From: Paramecium sonneborni
Lineage: Eukaryota > Ciliophora > Oligohymenophorea > Peniculida > Parameciidae
Direction of reading: 5' to 3'
DNA: 64,000 nt
Assembly: GCA_905182985.1 (NCBI GenBank)
Contig: CAJJDN010000162.1
Coordinates: forward strand, 158,509 to 222,508
Both the position numbers and the translations under genes were made by a program. The notes beneath the pieces are model-generated. The model ran no database searches, had not been told where the DNA came from, and saw nothing but the letters and a program-made list of their open reading frames with translations. The first letter of the stretch is position 1, and each line of letters opens with the position of its first letter. Below, piece by piece: positions 12,381 to 24,436 of the stretch.

Positions 12381-15300
12381 TCAAGCGAAAAAGTAGACAC
12401 TTTATTTAACTTTTTCTAAATCAAATTATCCTCTTTCGGGAATAGGAGGGAAGTTTAAATGAGGAAATCTTCTTTGGAAGGAATCACGTAGATCCTCTAA
12501 GAGTGGTTAAGAATGTAATTTAACAAATTATTCTCTGAGTAATTCATTTAATTTATCTACATGACATGCATGTGTCCAATAACTATCATGTACAGCTGCA
12601 AATGTTATACCTCTATAAATATTATAAAATATGTAATACTATTTAAGACATTCAATAGAAGAGTACATAAGATGTGTTGAATCTAAAGAATGAATAAAAT
12701 TAGGGGGGAATGCCGATCTCTATTTAACTTTATTGATAGGTAACTATAAAAGTATAATAATGATTTACATAAGCAGAATCAGGTTCGATAGAAACATTAT
12801 TAATTAAAGTTTTGACTTCATCATATTTGTTAAGTGTACGATATGGTTGAATAACAGGTAGACCAAGTGGAGTGATCCAACTAACAGGTTAATTTTCATT
12901 AGATATAATGGTAGCACATTTGATAAGCCATTATTTAATTTTATGTGCACCTTCAAAAAGATCTTTAATAGCATCTAATGTAATTCTAGCTAGATAAATA
13001 GATGCTTTATATTATAAATGATCATCATCTCCAATAATACCTTTATCTTTTAATTACCTATGTATTTACTCTCTTGCTCCAATAAAAGTAACACCATAAA
13101 CAGATGTCATAACAGTCTATTTAACAATTTTTCTTTTGATTTAGTTTTGTAATTTAAGAGCAATAATATGATCTTAACTTAAAGTATCTTTAGCATCATT
13201 TTCTACTCTCCGTTCAACCATTCCAGCTACATGTGTATATACATCTCCAGGTTTAGATGTATTTGCTAGATTAACTTAAGTAGCACCTTCAACATCTCTT
13301 CCTAATGCTGCATAATGTTATAAACCATTACATGATCCATCTTAATGGACATGTAAATGAGATACATATTCTTCTGGATTATTAGACTTTATTGCTGCTA
13401 CATAATCAAACATTGCTGCTAAACTCTACCAAGCATCTTCTAATTAAGCCCAATCTTAATATTTCATAGGATCTTCTGCACATTTAATTATTGAATCTAT
13501 ATTCTAATCTACGTAAGCTTCTCTATCAGACATTGATAATTTATCTTTACCCATTTTATTTGCTAAATGTATTTTTAACCATCTTAAACCACTCTTACCT
13601 AATTTCTTACCTTCAGAAAATTCTAATAATCCTCTTGCTATATCTGGACCCATATGATTTAAATGTGGAGGTATTGGATATAATCTACCTCTGAAATCCA
13701 TATTATGTGGAAAATATATCTTCTAACATCCATTAAATGCTAATGCCACACCTAATTTCAATGTAAAATCACATTATAATGAATACAGATCTCTTTAAGC
13801 TTATATCCTTTTTAATAATTAATATTTCTCTTCATAATTCTTACATTCTTTTATTTAATGTTCAAAAATATATGTTTTATCATGTTATCTTTTTGGAACC
13901 TCTGCTATTCCTCCTCCCTCTTCCCATACTTTAATTAATATATTTAAAACTTTATTATTTACTCTCCAAGCTACCTTACTAATATTATCTAAAATATCAT
14001 AAAGATTTTGAAGATTAGTTCTCTTTGCTGCATCTTCCTATAATGTTTAATCCTATATTCTTATTAAATTTGTTGGCTTCAAATAATAACCACCTATCTA
14101 AGTATCCATCCATTTTGCAGGAGGATATATCATTGGTAATGCTCTATCCAAATGCATAAAATATGAATTATCCTTATGCATACCTGCTGATAAATGATGT
14201 AAAAATAATTGATTTACATTAAATATAGCTACTTCAATATCTTATTTCACCATCTTATATCCTTATACTAACACTGGTACCCAAAAATTATTCTCATTTC
14301 TAAACTTTATCGAATCAACCAAAAAATGAACTAATACCATACCTATTTAAGATGCTATATCTTTTGGCATTACTTAACCATACTTTGACAAATATATTCT
14401 ATTATTTTTAATCCTCTCCTTCAATCTCTCCTCTTAAGTCTTTAATAATTTACCTGCCTTCACTACTGCCTACTTATAAAACACTTCCTTCTAATTCTCT
14501 ATTTCCTATTCTGATTAATCTTCTCCTACAATCCCTTCCTCTATCATTTTCTATATATCTTCCTTACTCTTCCTTCTCAAATTCTTCTATTCCTCCTCAT
14601 ATAAATGCTACTTCATAATCTACTCTCCTATCCTATTTGCCAAACGAGTCACTCTTATCTAATAACAATTCAATGTTGTCTTCTCATCATGAAATAACAC
14701 CGCTGCTTCTATAAACTCCTTCATTAACTCTGATAAAGCTATTATTGCTAATCTCTCACTCTAAATTGCTGTTATATATTAATAATATCCTTATTGCTCT
14801 CTATTTGGATCACTTAAACATTAAATTTACTCCTATTATACCATAGCACATAACTTAGGAAACCATTCAACTATATATTTCTATGCTGCAAATAAATGCT
14901 ATGCCTTTGACATTCTCTGTAAATCATCAAAAACCTATTAGAATTTGTCCAATGCCAATTCATTTGACACCTATTCAATTACCAACTATCTTTCAAATAA
15001 ATTTCGAGGATTCTCATTTTCTGGGTATTTTATACCATTCAAAGGCAATTTATACTGTTTTCCTATGTTGAATAAAGACTTTTTGAGATTCTCAATCAAT
15101 TGATCAAAATCTTAAGTAATTTCAATTTCTCTTTAAATTATATTAAAAGAAAGTGGGTGAATGTCTCCTGTCAAAAAACCAATGTTTAATTTGTCTGCAA
15201 AATCAACAATCAAAATCATCATTTCGTAAATCTGTTCTGCTATTGATGATGCATCCTGATCCTAAAATATAGTGCCTTTAGTCAATTATTAGTTTTTGAG

Positions 15301-15549
15301 CACTTCCTCTATTTTTGGAATAATTCTCTTGTAATTTTCATGCAGAGGAAAGAAATTATTGGTTAGAATATTACAACTTTGTTCTATGAGTTCATGTGGC
15401 AATTCATTGATAATCTTACAAGATTCTGCTACTTCTAAGAGTTGTGATTTTTATCTATAAACCTGAGGGAATGAGGTATTCGTAGATGTCGTAGAAGTCG
15501 AAAATGTGGCTCTGCCAAATATATTTCTAAAGGCTCTAATTATAATCAT
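12381..15549 (-). CDS. POLRMT: Mitochondrial DNA-directed RNA polymerase (single-subunit, T7-like)
   Basis: ATG at 15549 begins [20 protein letters not shown], a basic, hydroxylated leader typical of mitochondrial import. TGA is at 12381-12383, after PPIPERGQFDLEKVKQSVYF. Family motifs appear in the right order. [15 protein letters not shown] lies at ~13,700. [16 protein letters not shown] (motif A, catalytic Asp) is at ~13,330. [16 protein letters not shown] (O-helix/motif B with its Lys and Tyr) is at ~13,090. HDSYWTHA (motif C, second catalytic Asp) is at ~12,580. The span of ~3.2 kb fits ~1,040 residues with a few small introns, the usual size for this enzyme. It transcribes mitochondrial DNA in the matrix. 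The catalytic residues are seen; the targeting is inferred. Confidence 0.95.
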
Positions 15550-15637
15550 AATTAAATATCAAATTATTTAACATGTTTATAACCATCATTCCTTTAACAA
15601 AACAATCCTAAATTTAATTATATACTTTTAAAATAGT

Positions 15638-15934
15638 TTATAAGAAATCATTATAAATTATAATAAGTGTCAAGTATACTTTTTTTGTATTTAATAAATA
15701 ATTTATGCAAAAATAGTAAACCATTGCTGTTGTACGGGCTCCTTCTGGAATTACAAAATAGCCATTCAAATCCATAGCCACAATTAAATAAGCACCTCTA
15801 TAAAGAGTCAATTCTGCAGGATTCATGGGTGGAAAAATTTAATCTAATTTCTATTAGAAACCTATTACTCCCTTTAAATAAACCCATAATTATAGGTAGG
15901 ATTGGAAAAATTATTTATATTCATTCCCTCGCAT
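15638..15934 (-). CDS. Possible small protein, unknown function
   Basis: An open stretch from ATG 15934 (MRGNEYKQFFQSYLQ) includes a well-formed segment with PPMNPAELTLYRGAYLIV, one possible membrane helix and GYFVIPEGARTTAM. No TGA occurs in frame before the POLRMT leader, so an intron or a different 3' end is needed. A 28-nt candidate (GTAATTCC...CAACAG) would terminate it near 15,665. Size and composition would suit a small mitochondrial membrane subunit, but I recognise no family. It is followed on the same strand by POLRMT. Confidence 0.35.
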
Positions 15935-16114
15935 ACCAAGAATCAAGATTTTGGCTCCTAACACTGGTTATGATGCAAAAATGATTAAATGATATAAATT
16001 TATTAAATTTTCTCAAATATTCATATATATTTGAATTATTACTCAATGAGAATTCTTTATCATTTTTTAATTAATGCTTTTTAATTTTTATCATTAATTT
16101 TATTTATCTAGTAA

Positions 16115-17284
16115 ATGGGAAATAATAATGTCTGCTTAGGAGAAATACAAAAAAACACAATTAATTCTGGATCTCCAAACACAAGATGGAAAAGAGAAGA
16201 TTTAAAATCAGGTTCTTGTGTTTAAAGTCTAATTGATAAAGAAAATAATAATTTTTTTAAGATGGTTTAATGTGGACCAGCAATACCTTATTATCGAAAT
16301 GAACATTCAGCCTAAAGATGGGGTTAAGCTATTGCAACATTAAATTAGAGAGATGATGTTGAGACAACTATCAATCTGTTATATAGAAAACCTGAATTTG
16401 AAGAACTAGTGCTTCTGGGACCTCCTAAATAGTATAGATGGGCAACTTGGGAGGTTCTTCTAACTAATGGGTAGGTTTAATTATCATATGAAAAATATTT
16501 GGAATATATGCCTAATGATATCAGAATCATTCTTAAAGATATTGATAGAACATTGATCAATCATGCTCTATTTAAACATGAGAATTGTGGTTAAGAATAG
16601 CTTAAGAGAATTTTATGTGCAATATCTAATGCATTACCTGGAGTGGGTTATTGTTAAGGAATGAATTTTGTATGTGCTTTAACATTGATTGTATCTGGTT
16701 GTGATGAACATAAGACATTTTAATGTTTTATGTAAATGTTAACAAATGAGAAACACTTGTTATGTTTTAATTTTTGTAATGAAATGCCTTTACATTATTT
16801 CTTTATAAAATTGATACATTATTAGATTGGTAAGAAGTTTCCAAAATTAAATATAAGAAAGGTGAATGATTCACTTTGGATAAGCAAGATGATTTTATCA
16901 CTATTTATATATGTATTTAAGTTAGATGATTGCATTCGTTGTTGGGATTATCTAATGGTAAGGGGAATGATTCGTGGGATTCCTGAATTAATATTAGGAT
17001 TTATAGATGTGACATATAAATAATTAGAATAGTTTAAAGAGGAAGATTATGGATTTAATTTTTAAGGTTATGAAACAAGCATAATATAATTTAATGTAGG
17101 AGAATTGATATATGCTGCAAAGTAGAAACATAAGATTGAGAGATAATTAATTTCAAGAATGGCAAATAAGATAAGAAAGAGTAAGCCATCTTAATTGTTA
17201 GATTTATTATGTCATTTTGATAACATACAAACTTATAAAAAGCATGTTGACTTTTATATGAAGACAATATAAGATTTTAACTGA
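16115..17284 (+). CDS. TBC-domain Rab GTPase-activating protein
   Basis: A single intronless frame of 389 residues from ATG 16115 (MGNNNVCLGEI) to TGA 17282-17284. It contains the TBC signature: YRWATWEVLL near residue 105, the arginine-finger region ILKDIDRTLINHALF, the glutamine-finger region LPGVGYCQGMNFV, and a later hydrophobic block ending with CWDYLMVRGMIRGIPELIL. Both catalytic fingers (R of IDRT, Q of YCQG) are present, so GTP hydrolysis on a Rab GTPase is expected in membrane traffic. N-terminal MGNN could be myristoylated (inference). The gene is transcribed away from the small minus-strand ORF upstream and converges on the gamma-carbonic-anhydrase-like gene. Confidence 0.9.
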
Positions 17285-17308
17285 TATTATATTTATTATA
17301 TTATGATT

Positions 17309-17982
17309 TCAATTGATCTACTTTTCATTCAAATTTCTAACAAATTCGACTGGATTTCCTGCCCATAATTATCCTGAAGGAATCAATCTACCTGGTGGTA
17401 CAACACTATCTTCAGCAATTTAAGAGCCTCTTTCAATTTAAACACCATCAAGTATAAGTGTTCTAGATCCAATAGTAACATTATCATCAATAATTGAATT
17501 ATTTATAATACAACTGTCTCCTATGGTAACATTTTAACCTAAGGATTAGAAAGATATAGATATACCAATAGTAACACTTGCTAATACATTAGTAGGTAAT
17601 CTAGTTCTAGAACATTAAATAGCTGTATTATCTCCTATTATAGTATTTGAACCTATTCTTATAGCTTGATCATCTGCTCTAAGTATTGCTCCATATCCAA
17701 TCTCTACATTATCACCAAGGTTAACTTAACCAATTAAACTTGCATTATCTTGAATAATGGCTGATTCACTTATTGTAGGTTTAAAGAATCCAAATAATGG
17801 CATAATCTTTCTATGTCTTGATAAGGGTTCTAACCATGCAATATCATTAGATAAACGAGACCCATATTAATCAAAATCTAAAAAGTTTACACATATGCTC
17901 ACTTACACAACCCAGTCTCTTTAAAAGCACGGCCCATCAAATATCTAAATTGGTAGTAAATGGCACCTAAATATTTCTGCAT
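17309..17982 (-). CDS. Gamma-carbonic-anhydrase-like protein, zinc ligands lost
   Basis: ATG at 17982 (MQKYLGAIYYQFRYLMGR), one 29-nt intron near 17,890-17,920, TGA at 17309-17311; about 214 residues. The protein is a left-handed beta-helix with repeated hexapeptides (ASLIGQVNLGDNVEIGYGAI, NTIIGDNTAI, VTIGDSCI, VTIGSRTLILDGV) and ends in PSGQLWAGNPVEFVRN, a hallmark of gamma-CA proteins of mitochondrial complex I. The structural Arg/Asp pair (LRADDQ) is present. The three zinc-binding histidines of active gamma-CAs are replaced: the first position reads AIQC, and the GHxxxLH-type segment reads GISISFQ. It is therefore likely a structural CAL-type subunit of complex I rather than an active anhydrase. 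The N-terminus resembles plant gamma-CAs (LGxAIY...R). Confidence 0.85.
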
Positions 17983-18060
17983 TATTTTTATTAATTAATA
18001 TATATATATATTTAATATATCTCTATATATATTCCTTTATTAATATTCTTTTTTTTAATA

Positions 18061-19043
18061 TCATATTTTTGGATGAGCAATATGTACTTTTGATGGAACC
18101 TTTACCATTAATTATTTAAAATGTCCAACTTTAGCTTCTCTTGTTGATTTTCCAACACTAAATGCTGGATAAGATTTCTTTTTTGAATTTACTTATACTC
18201 CAACAGAAACCCTTGTTATCTAATATAAATTACTATTTTGTATCATATGTTTAATTTTTATCCCATCCCTCAAAAATCTTTCCTATTTTAGGTCCTTTTG
18301 GTAATGTCCAATGTGGAGCATCTTCTAAATTACTAGTATTTGCAGGTGGTTTTTATAAATATGCACCTGGTCCTACTATAACTGGAGTAGAACATGTTGG
18401 AGCTAATGCTGATGCTCCTGGAATATCTCTTCTATATCCAAATGAATATTATGCAGGTGTTGGTACTTCTGGTTTTATAGCTGGATCATATTAAGGACCT
18501 GGTGTTCCCTTTAATCTTTTTTCAGGAGGAAACTACATTTATATCATTTCATACTCTTGATTCCAATCCAATCTTAACGTTTGGATATTTCGGTTTCCTA
18601 ATCAAATCTGCCTCTTATGGTTCAAACTATCCAATTATTATACTTTTTTACATCGACATCCTTTCTCTAATAATAATCAAACTTAGCTCCTGTATTCAAA
18701 GTGTTTCTAGCATCAGTACCAAATTTTGTATTTGCATCTTATGTATAATAAAATTGATCTCCTCCTCTTACATTGTATACAGGACCTGGACTCACCTTAC
18801 CTTTATAATTATCTACATTATTCTCTTACCTGCAAAATCTATACGAGCAAGTTCCTTATTATGATATAATTTTGCCTAATTTGCACGTTCAGCTGAACCA
18901 AAACTATAACTAGGCAATGTCTATTTAGTTGATAGTGGCATCTTTCCTATTGAACTAAAAGCTTGCTTATTTTCAAATTCAATTAAATCTGCATAAGCAT
19001 ATACTTTTGGTTATGCTTTAACTTCCTCTTTTGTCTCAGCCAT
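18061..19043 (-). CDS. PG-rich (STPGR/SHIPPO-like) axonemal protein
   Basis: ATG at 19043 (MAETKEEVKAQPKVYAYADL); TGA at 18061-18063. Repeated Pro-Gly/aromatic motifs occur in order: TLPSYSFGSAERA, VSPGPVYNVRGGDQFYYT, FGTDARN, GTPGPQYDPAI, PAQYSFGYRRDIPGA, IVGPGAYL, APHWTLPKGPKIG. This spacing is that of sperm-tail PG-rich proteins that bind axonemal doublet microtubules. At least one intron near 18,800 is needed, and one near 18,235. The latter fits best as 22 nt, GTAATTTATATT...AACAAG, with an AAG acceptor that joins DTKQ to VSVGVQVNSKKK. The C-terminus KVPSKVHIAHPKI follows. Location in the axoneme is inferred from the repeat family. Confidence 0.7.
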
Positions 19044-19392
19044 TTTAAATATTATTATTATTATTATTTATTAATATTATTATAAATATTCAATATCTCT
19101 TTCAATTATTTTATCTCTCTCTACTCTCCTATATATATAATCAATATCATAAAACATCAAACCATTTAAAATCTGAATTTTTTCAATTAACAACTTATTT
19201 TTAAGTTAGAAAATTTATTTAATATCTAACTATTTAATCTTAAAATATGAAAAAATTATAACAGTCTTTTCAAATTAAGCAATTGAAATTAGAATAATTA
19301 CACATATGAAATATATATCAATATCAAATTCTTTTTTTTTTTCATTCTATGTAACATTAATTTTAAGTTAGTTTTATTGTTAATAATTATTC

Positions 19393-19868
19393 TCATATGT
19401 TATACAGAAATTTAAAAATATTTGTATTTGTATGAATTAAAAAATCACATTATTCTTAATCAGAATCATCAATTTAAAAGAGGAACATTTTGCAATCATC
19501 TTTCCTCTATCCTTCTTGCAGATTCTTAAAGGCAAACGCATTCTATCCAAACAAATCAAACTTTTGAAAAGATGTAATTACTGACATCTATAGAAATTCC
19601 CTAATCATTCCGAGATGTCGATTAGGTTATTTTACACATTATTAAACTAAAAAAAATCTGGGGCTCCTATGGCATCAAATACAATACCACATAATTTTAC
19701 ATTATATTGATCTTATTAACCTATATATATTATTCAATACTTACATTTGAAATTGAATGGTGTAATTGAACCTTTTTTTATTTAATCTTCTTTTTTGTTT
19801 GAAATATTAGTATCAATTTGCTAAATGCTTGAGATTATTGATTATTAGCTGAGTTTTCTTTGTTCCAT
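19393..19868 (-). CDS. Small protein of unknown function
   Basis: ATG at 19868 (MEQRKLSQQSIISSIQQ). Two introns give a continuous frame: 24 nt (GTAAGTATTG...ATATAG) near 19,740, and 35 nt (GTAAAATAACC...GATTAG) near 19,620. The frame ends at TGA 19393-19395, about 138 residues. Segments include VKLCGIVFDAIGAPDFFQFNN, LQMSVITSFQKFDLFGQNAF and an acidic SDQEQ tail region. No signal peptide or membrane helix is seen, and no family is recognised. The continuous frame across two well-formed tiny introns supports a real gene. Confidence 0.55.
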
Positions 19869-20339
19869 CTAACCTTATATTATTTTATTTTTTAATAATT
19901 TCTAATTACTGGACATGAGTTTAAAACTCAAAATTATATTGTTAATCATTCAATCTTTTATAAATATTCAATTTAAAATCTTCAACGTGAATTTTATAAG
20001 AATTTATGAAAGCAAATTATAAATTAAAGCAACTATTTTAAATTTAGAGAAGATAATTGAACATAAATATTATAAAATAGAGATCTTGTATAAAAATAAA
20101 AATAGAATAAATGCAGATGAAAAATAGAAATTATCATTTTGTTATTAACAAAAACTATTGTTATTCCCCTCCAATAGACAGTATAAATACTTAAAAATTA
20201 ATGTAATAAATTACTTGTTTATGAAGGTGCCTAATTATACATGTTCTAAAAAGAAGAATCGAACTCTTCGAAATTAGTCTATATTTATGCAAATATCAAT
20301 TTAGGATTGACTGCATTAGCATTTCTTTATCTAAGTAAT
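19869..20339. other. Intergenic, no gene seen
   Basis: About 470 bp of AT-rich DNA between two minus-strand genes. Frames here show frequent TGA or low-complexity translation, and nothing is recognised. Confidence 0.5.
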
Positions 20340-21750
20340 TCAGCCATTCTTTACATTTCTAAGTTATTTAATAGTTAAAATACTTTTCTCATCATTTATA
20401 TGTTCTACATCCTCAAAACCAACATCATATTTTAATAGAAATTCTACCTCTTATTTTGATTCCACCAAATGTATACCTCCTAATTTTTTGAGTTAAATCA
20501 GAACATCTGGAACCGCAACACATTATTATGTAAATAAAGAACTTGAAAAATTGTCTAATATTTCTATCCTAAGTTTTGCAAGAGACAATGCAATTTTAGC
20601 ATCTTCATTCGAATCATGTGTATCCTAATTTAAAAAATTAAACTCTTTACTTTTTAAATAGTTAAATTTAAATATTTATAGGCTAAGTTTTTTAATGATA
20701 ATTTTCTGCTGCTTTCTGTTATATAAAGAACACTTGTATCCACACATTTATGATGCATAATTTACAATGCATTCAAATCATTTTCTAAAGAATGACCTAT
20801 CAAAATAGAATCTTAATCTAATATTGATTTCACCATTTTTTATGCCTCTGCCAATGTCACTGTTACATTACTCAACATATCTTCAGTTATACCACTATAT
20901 CTATTATATTAATTATTTTATTAAATTACCTTGTATTATAATCTAAAATTTTATTTTATGGTTTTACTAATATATCAAGTACAACTTAATAATTATAATC
21001 CACTATTGAAACTCTTGCTAATTCTAATTTATTTTCTGTCTAAACCATTTCACAATCCATTGCAAAAATATTCACTCTATTCATCTATCCTTCTCCATCT
21101 AATTTCAAATAATCATGATATATTTTTTCATCTATTGGATATAAATTATTCTTTAATTATTCTTTATTTAAAATGAAATTCTTATATTAATTGTATATTT
21201 ATCCCTCTTATTACATACCCTACAGATTCATTTTTTATTATTTTTATGTTTGAAACACTGGATCTTCATGATATCTTGTATAAAATAAGGATTGCCAATA
21301 ATTTCCTTTCCCTTAATCTAATTCCTTAAATTTTACAATCTTGTCTTATTTGCTAAATTATTATAAAAACTATGATTATTATAAATCTATTCCAAAATTC
21401 AAATTTATTATTACCCCACATCTTATTAAGTGTTTATTCTATTTTATTTTATTATAATATTTACAGTCACAGTTAACCAAAGTGGATTTACTTGATTCTT
21501 ACAAAAAAGCCACATCAATAAATTTTAAAGAGTTTTTAATTTAAAGTATTTTTTTGGGGTTTCATGATCAATCTTAAATTTTCATAAATACCTTACTACA
21601 CTAATATCTATTTTTTATGGTATTCGTATAGGATTTGTTGTTGGCTATATTGGATTTGTAACTGGCTAAACACAAACCTTTTTCCCTTCAAATAGTCAAT
21701 ATTCATTTACTTTATTCAGGTTCTTCAGGTTCTTCGGTATTTGTATCCAT
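20340..21750 (-). CDS. DEDDh 3'-5' RNA exonuclease (REXO1/REX4-like)
   Basis: The start is taken at ATG 21750 (MDTNTEEPEEPEQS), with TGA at 20340-20342. The exonuclease domain is clear. FAMDCEMVQTENKLELARVS supplies the first Asp and Glu. A substrate loop reads DYNTRYSGITEDML, joined across a 29-nt intron near 20,900. GHSLENDLNALQ supplies the second Asp. HDSNEDAK, near 20,610, supplies the His and last Asp. All five catalytic residues are present. The family trims 3' ends of rRNA, snRNA or tRNA, usually in the nucleus. The N-terminal third contains a Pro/Thr/Asn-rich stretch (VCVQPVTNPIQPTTNPI) and several unresolved introns, so exon structure there is approximate. Confidence 0.85.
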
Positions 21751-22532
21751 TAAACAATTTTTTTTTTAATTATATAAAATTAATGAAAGAAATATTGTAT
21801 TAAACAAAATATTAAATTCTTTGTTTATTTTTTTTTTAAATTATAAATTCCTTAAATCATATACAAATCTTGAAATAATTAACTTGTTTAAAATATATTA
21901 TATTAAATCATTTAAGAAATCTGAATTTCTTCTCTTGTTACAATTATTATTTTCAATTTAATACATAAAAAACCTCTCATTCCAACATATCAATTATTTA
22001 TTTAAACAATTAGATGATATTTAAAATTTATTATTCATTTTTCAATTGACAAATTTAGATATTCATCATATATATTTTATCTAAGAATTCAACTATAGAA
22101 TACAAATTTAAACTTATTTCCTTTAGCATGTTCCTTGATTTTACAAGTTTCAATAATTTTAATATCATTTATTTAAACTGAAATTTTAATATGCCCTCTC
22201 TACAAATATAATTAAATTAACATTTTTTTAATTTATGAATTTTACTTGTCTTATTCATTGTTCTTCAATCAATTTAACCACTACTTCAACTAAATCGATT
22301 GACTAATTTTCAAATATTACTTAAACAAAATCTATAAGAAAAATAATTAAAATTACTATTTTACAATTAATTTCTTTAATAAATATTTTTATCAAGCATT
22401 TAATTTTCATTTTTTATTTTTTATTGGTTCATTATAATTCATTCTTTGTCTTGTAGTATTTCATTAGAATATACAATATTTTTTGATATTGTACTTTAAA
22501 TATGTATTGAAAGAAATTTATTAAAATTATTC
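21751..22532. other. Intergenic, no gene seen
   Basis: Roughly 780 bp of very AT-rich sequence with T runs between divergently arranged genes (exonuclease on minus, protease on plus). It is probably a shared upstream region. No open frame with protein-like composition was found. Confidence 0.5.
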
Positions 22533-23310
22533 ATGAATTTATTTAACAGGATTATAAGAATCAATATTTAAAGACCCATTACATCAAAATTAACCCAATT
22601 AATCAGAAATCAATTGGAAAATATTGGTCTATATCAACCAAAATTGCTATCTGTTTAAATTGATTGTAAAGGAGGATCTGTTGTATAGGCTAAGCAAATA
22701 TAGTATTTACTTTAAAAATTTGCCTAAAAACACAAGTTTTATATTTATTTAATTTTAGAATACCTATTTTATGCTTTGCTGGAGCTCAAGTTTATAATAG
22801 TGCAAATATCCTATTAAGTTGTGGTAATAAGATTATTTCAGCATAACATTCAGAAATTGGAGATTATAATTTTTCAGGATAGATTTGGAATATTTCAGAA
22901 TTAATAAAAAAATAAAATATAGATCTTATCAATTTATCACATGGAAAATATAAAGACCGATTAAATCCTTTTTAACCAATTAAAGAGGAAGATCGAGAAT
23001 GGTTGAATAATATTAATATTAATTATGAAATGGAATTAAAAAGATAATTAACATTGAATTATTCTAGAAAATTTATAAATCATTATGAGTAAATAGACTG
23101 TTTAAAGTAAGTTTTTGAGTCTTCCATACTAAATGGTTAATAGGCTAAAAAACTAAAGTAATCATTATAAATATTATGAGAATAGTTGATGAAATAGGAA
23201 CTATCGATGAGTACTTATAATCATAATATAAGAATATGAAAATAATAGAGTTTTTTAAACCTTCAGCTTCTAATTTATAATAAGAAATAATTGAAAAATT
23301 GATATCTTGA
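22533..23310 (+). CDS. Peptidase S49 (SppA)-like serine protease, possibly mitochondrial
   Basis: ATG at 22533 (MNLFNRIIRINIQRPITSKL), an Arg-rich leader without acidic residues that would fit mitochondrial targeting. S49 features follow: LLSVQIDCKGGSVVQAKQI, then across a ~23-nt intron PILCFAGAQVYNSANILLS with the nucleophile-region Ser in NSAN, GNKIISAQHSEIGDYNF, and ILNGQQAKKL...IVDEIGTIDEYL near the end. TGA is at 23308-23310. The last intron fits as 23 nt with a GAG acceptor (GTAATCATT...ATGAG). About 240 residues, a single S49 module. It would cleave membrane or leader peptides; the substrate is unknown. Confidence 0.75.
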
Positions 23311-24064
23311 TTAATTTTTATTTTAAGAGTAATATTATTCAAAAAATTGTATATAAAAATATCTAAATATTTTAATTGTAATCAATTTTGAAATTATTCA
23401 TTCTGACAATGTTTTAAGTATAGCTTAATTTATACATATTTGCAATGAACTTTTTAAATATATTAGTCAATGTACTTAAATTGAAAATAAATTAAACTTA
23501 AGCGAATCAAAATTTATAAATTATTATTCTCTTTAGATTAATGAAATTTAATTACTGAATCTTAATAAATCTAATATGTTTTCATTAAATTATTTCACAG
23601 GCATAACACATTAGATATGAATTTAATGTAAAACAATAAAGAAATTATGTTATTTATATTAAATTGGACTTGAGTTATCATATCTGTAAGAATAATAATA
23701 ATAATTAATTATGTGAATTTGTTTATATAATACAATTTTATATTCTAAATAAATCAACTGTTAATTTCATATTAGAAGTTCTTTCATTTTATGGATTTCT
23801 ATCAATATGATAACTAAAAATTGTTAAAATTTCATAACAGTCAACCTTATCATTTAAAATTTGAATATTTCTGTTTTTTTCTATCATCTATTAGATTAAT
23901 AAAATGAAGTACTTAGCTGCATATTTAGAATTTAAAATTTTTGTAACTTTTGTATAAAAGTCTTGACTTATCCTATATAATATTTCTAAATAACGAGCAT
24001 TCATATTTGCATAATTAGAAATATATGAATAATATATTAAATTAAAATACTTGCTAAAGATTCC
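23311..24064. other. Region with headless open frames; possible gene relics
   Basis: On plus, bases ~23,311-23,620 read open in ciliate code and look protein-like (SDNVLSIAQFIHICNELFKY, SQCTQIENKLNLSESKF), but there is no ATG at the start. On minus, 24,073 down to ~23,690 reads from an ATG (MLHGIFSKYFNLIYYS) through RNIQILNDKVDCYEIL to TGA. Neither can be assembled into a convincing gene with normal introns. They may be degenerate copies left after genome duplication, or a gene whose splicing I could not solve. Confidence 0.3.
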
Positions 24065-24436
24065 ATGAAGCAAACCTCTATTTATTTAAATCCTGTTTTA
24101 GCTCTTCTAAACTCAAATTCAACATAAATTAGCCCAATGTCTACAACTGATTTGAATGATTCGATAGAATACTATATAGACTAAAAAGAATATCAAACTG
24201 AAGTAGAGATCGTCAAATATTTACACAATTTAGGAGTTTAGACTAAAACTGATCCTTAGATAAAAGAATAGCAATATTGGAAAGAAAGAAAATAACGAAG
24301 TTAAAGAATTATTTTAGATACTAATCTTGGCACAGCCGAAGAAATAGTTTTAAATCCTTCTCTAAATAGATTATTAAGAAAGAATGTAACTCAAAAGATA
24401 ATTAGATCAAACAGTCCCCTCTTCCTAGTGGATTGA
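24065..24436 (+). CDS. Small hypothetical protein (123 aa)
   Basis: An intronless frame from ATG 24065 (MKQTSIYLNPVLALLNSNST) to TGA 24434-24436. It is polar, with an acidic centre (EYYIDQKEYQTEVEIVKYL) and a basic QYWKERKQRSQRIILD stretch suggesting a short helix pair. There is no signal peptide or membrane segment, and the family is not recognised. Confidence 0.5.

Noticed and set aside
18502..18864. 120-codon standard-code ORF on plus strand
   Set aside because: Antisense to the PG-rich gene; stop-free only because Gly/Pro/Ala codons on the minus strand avoid TAA/TAG on plus.
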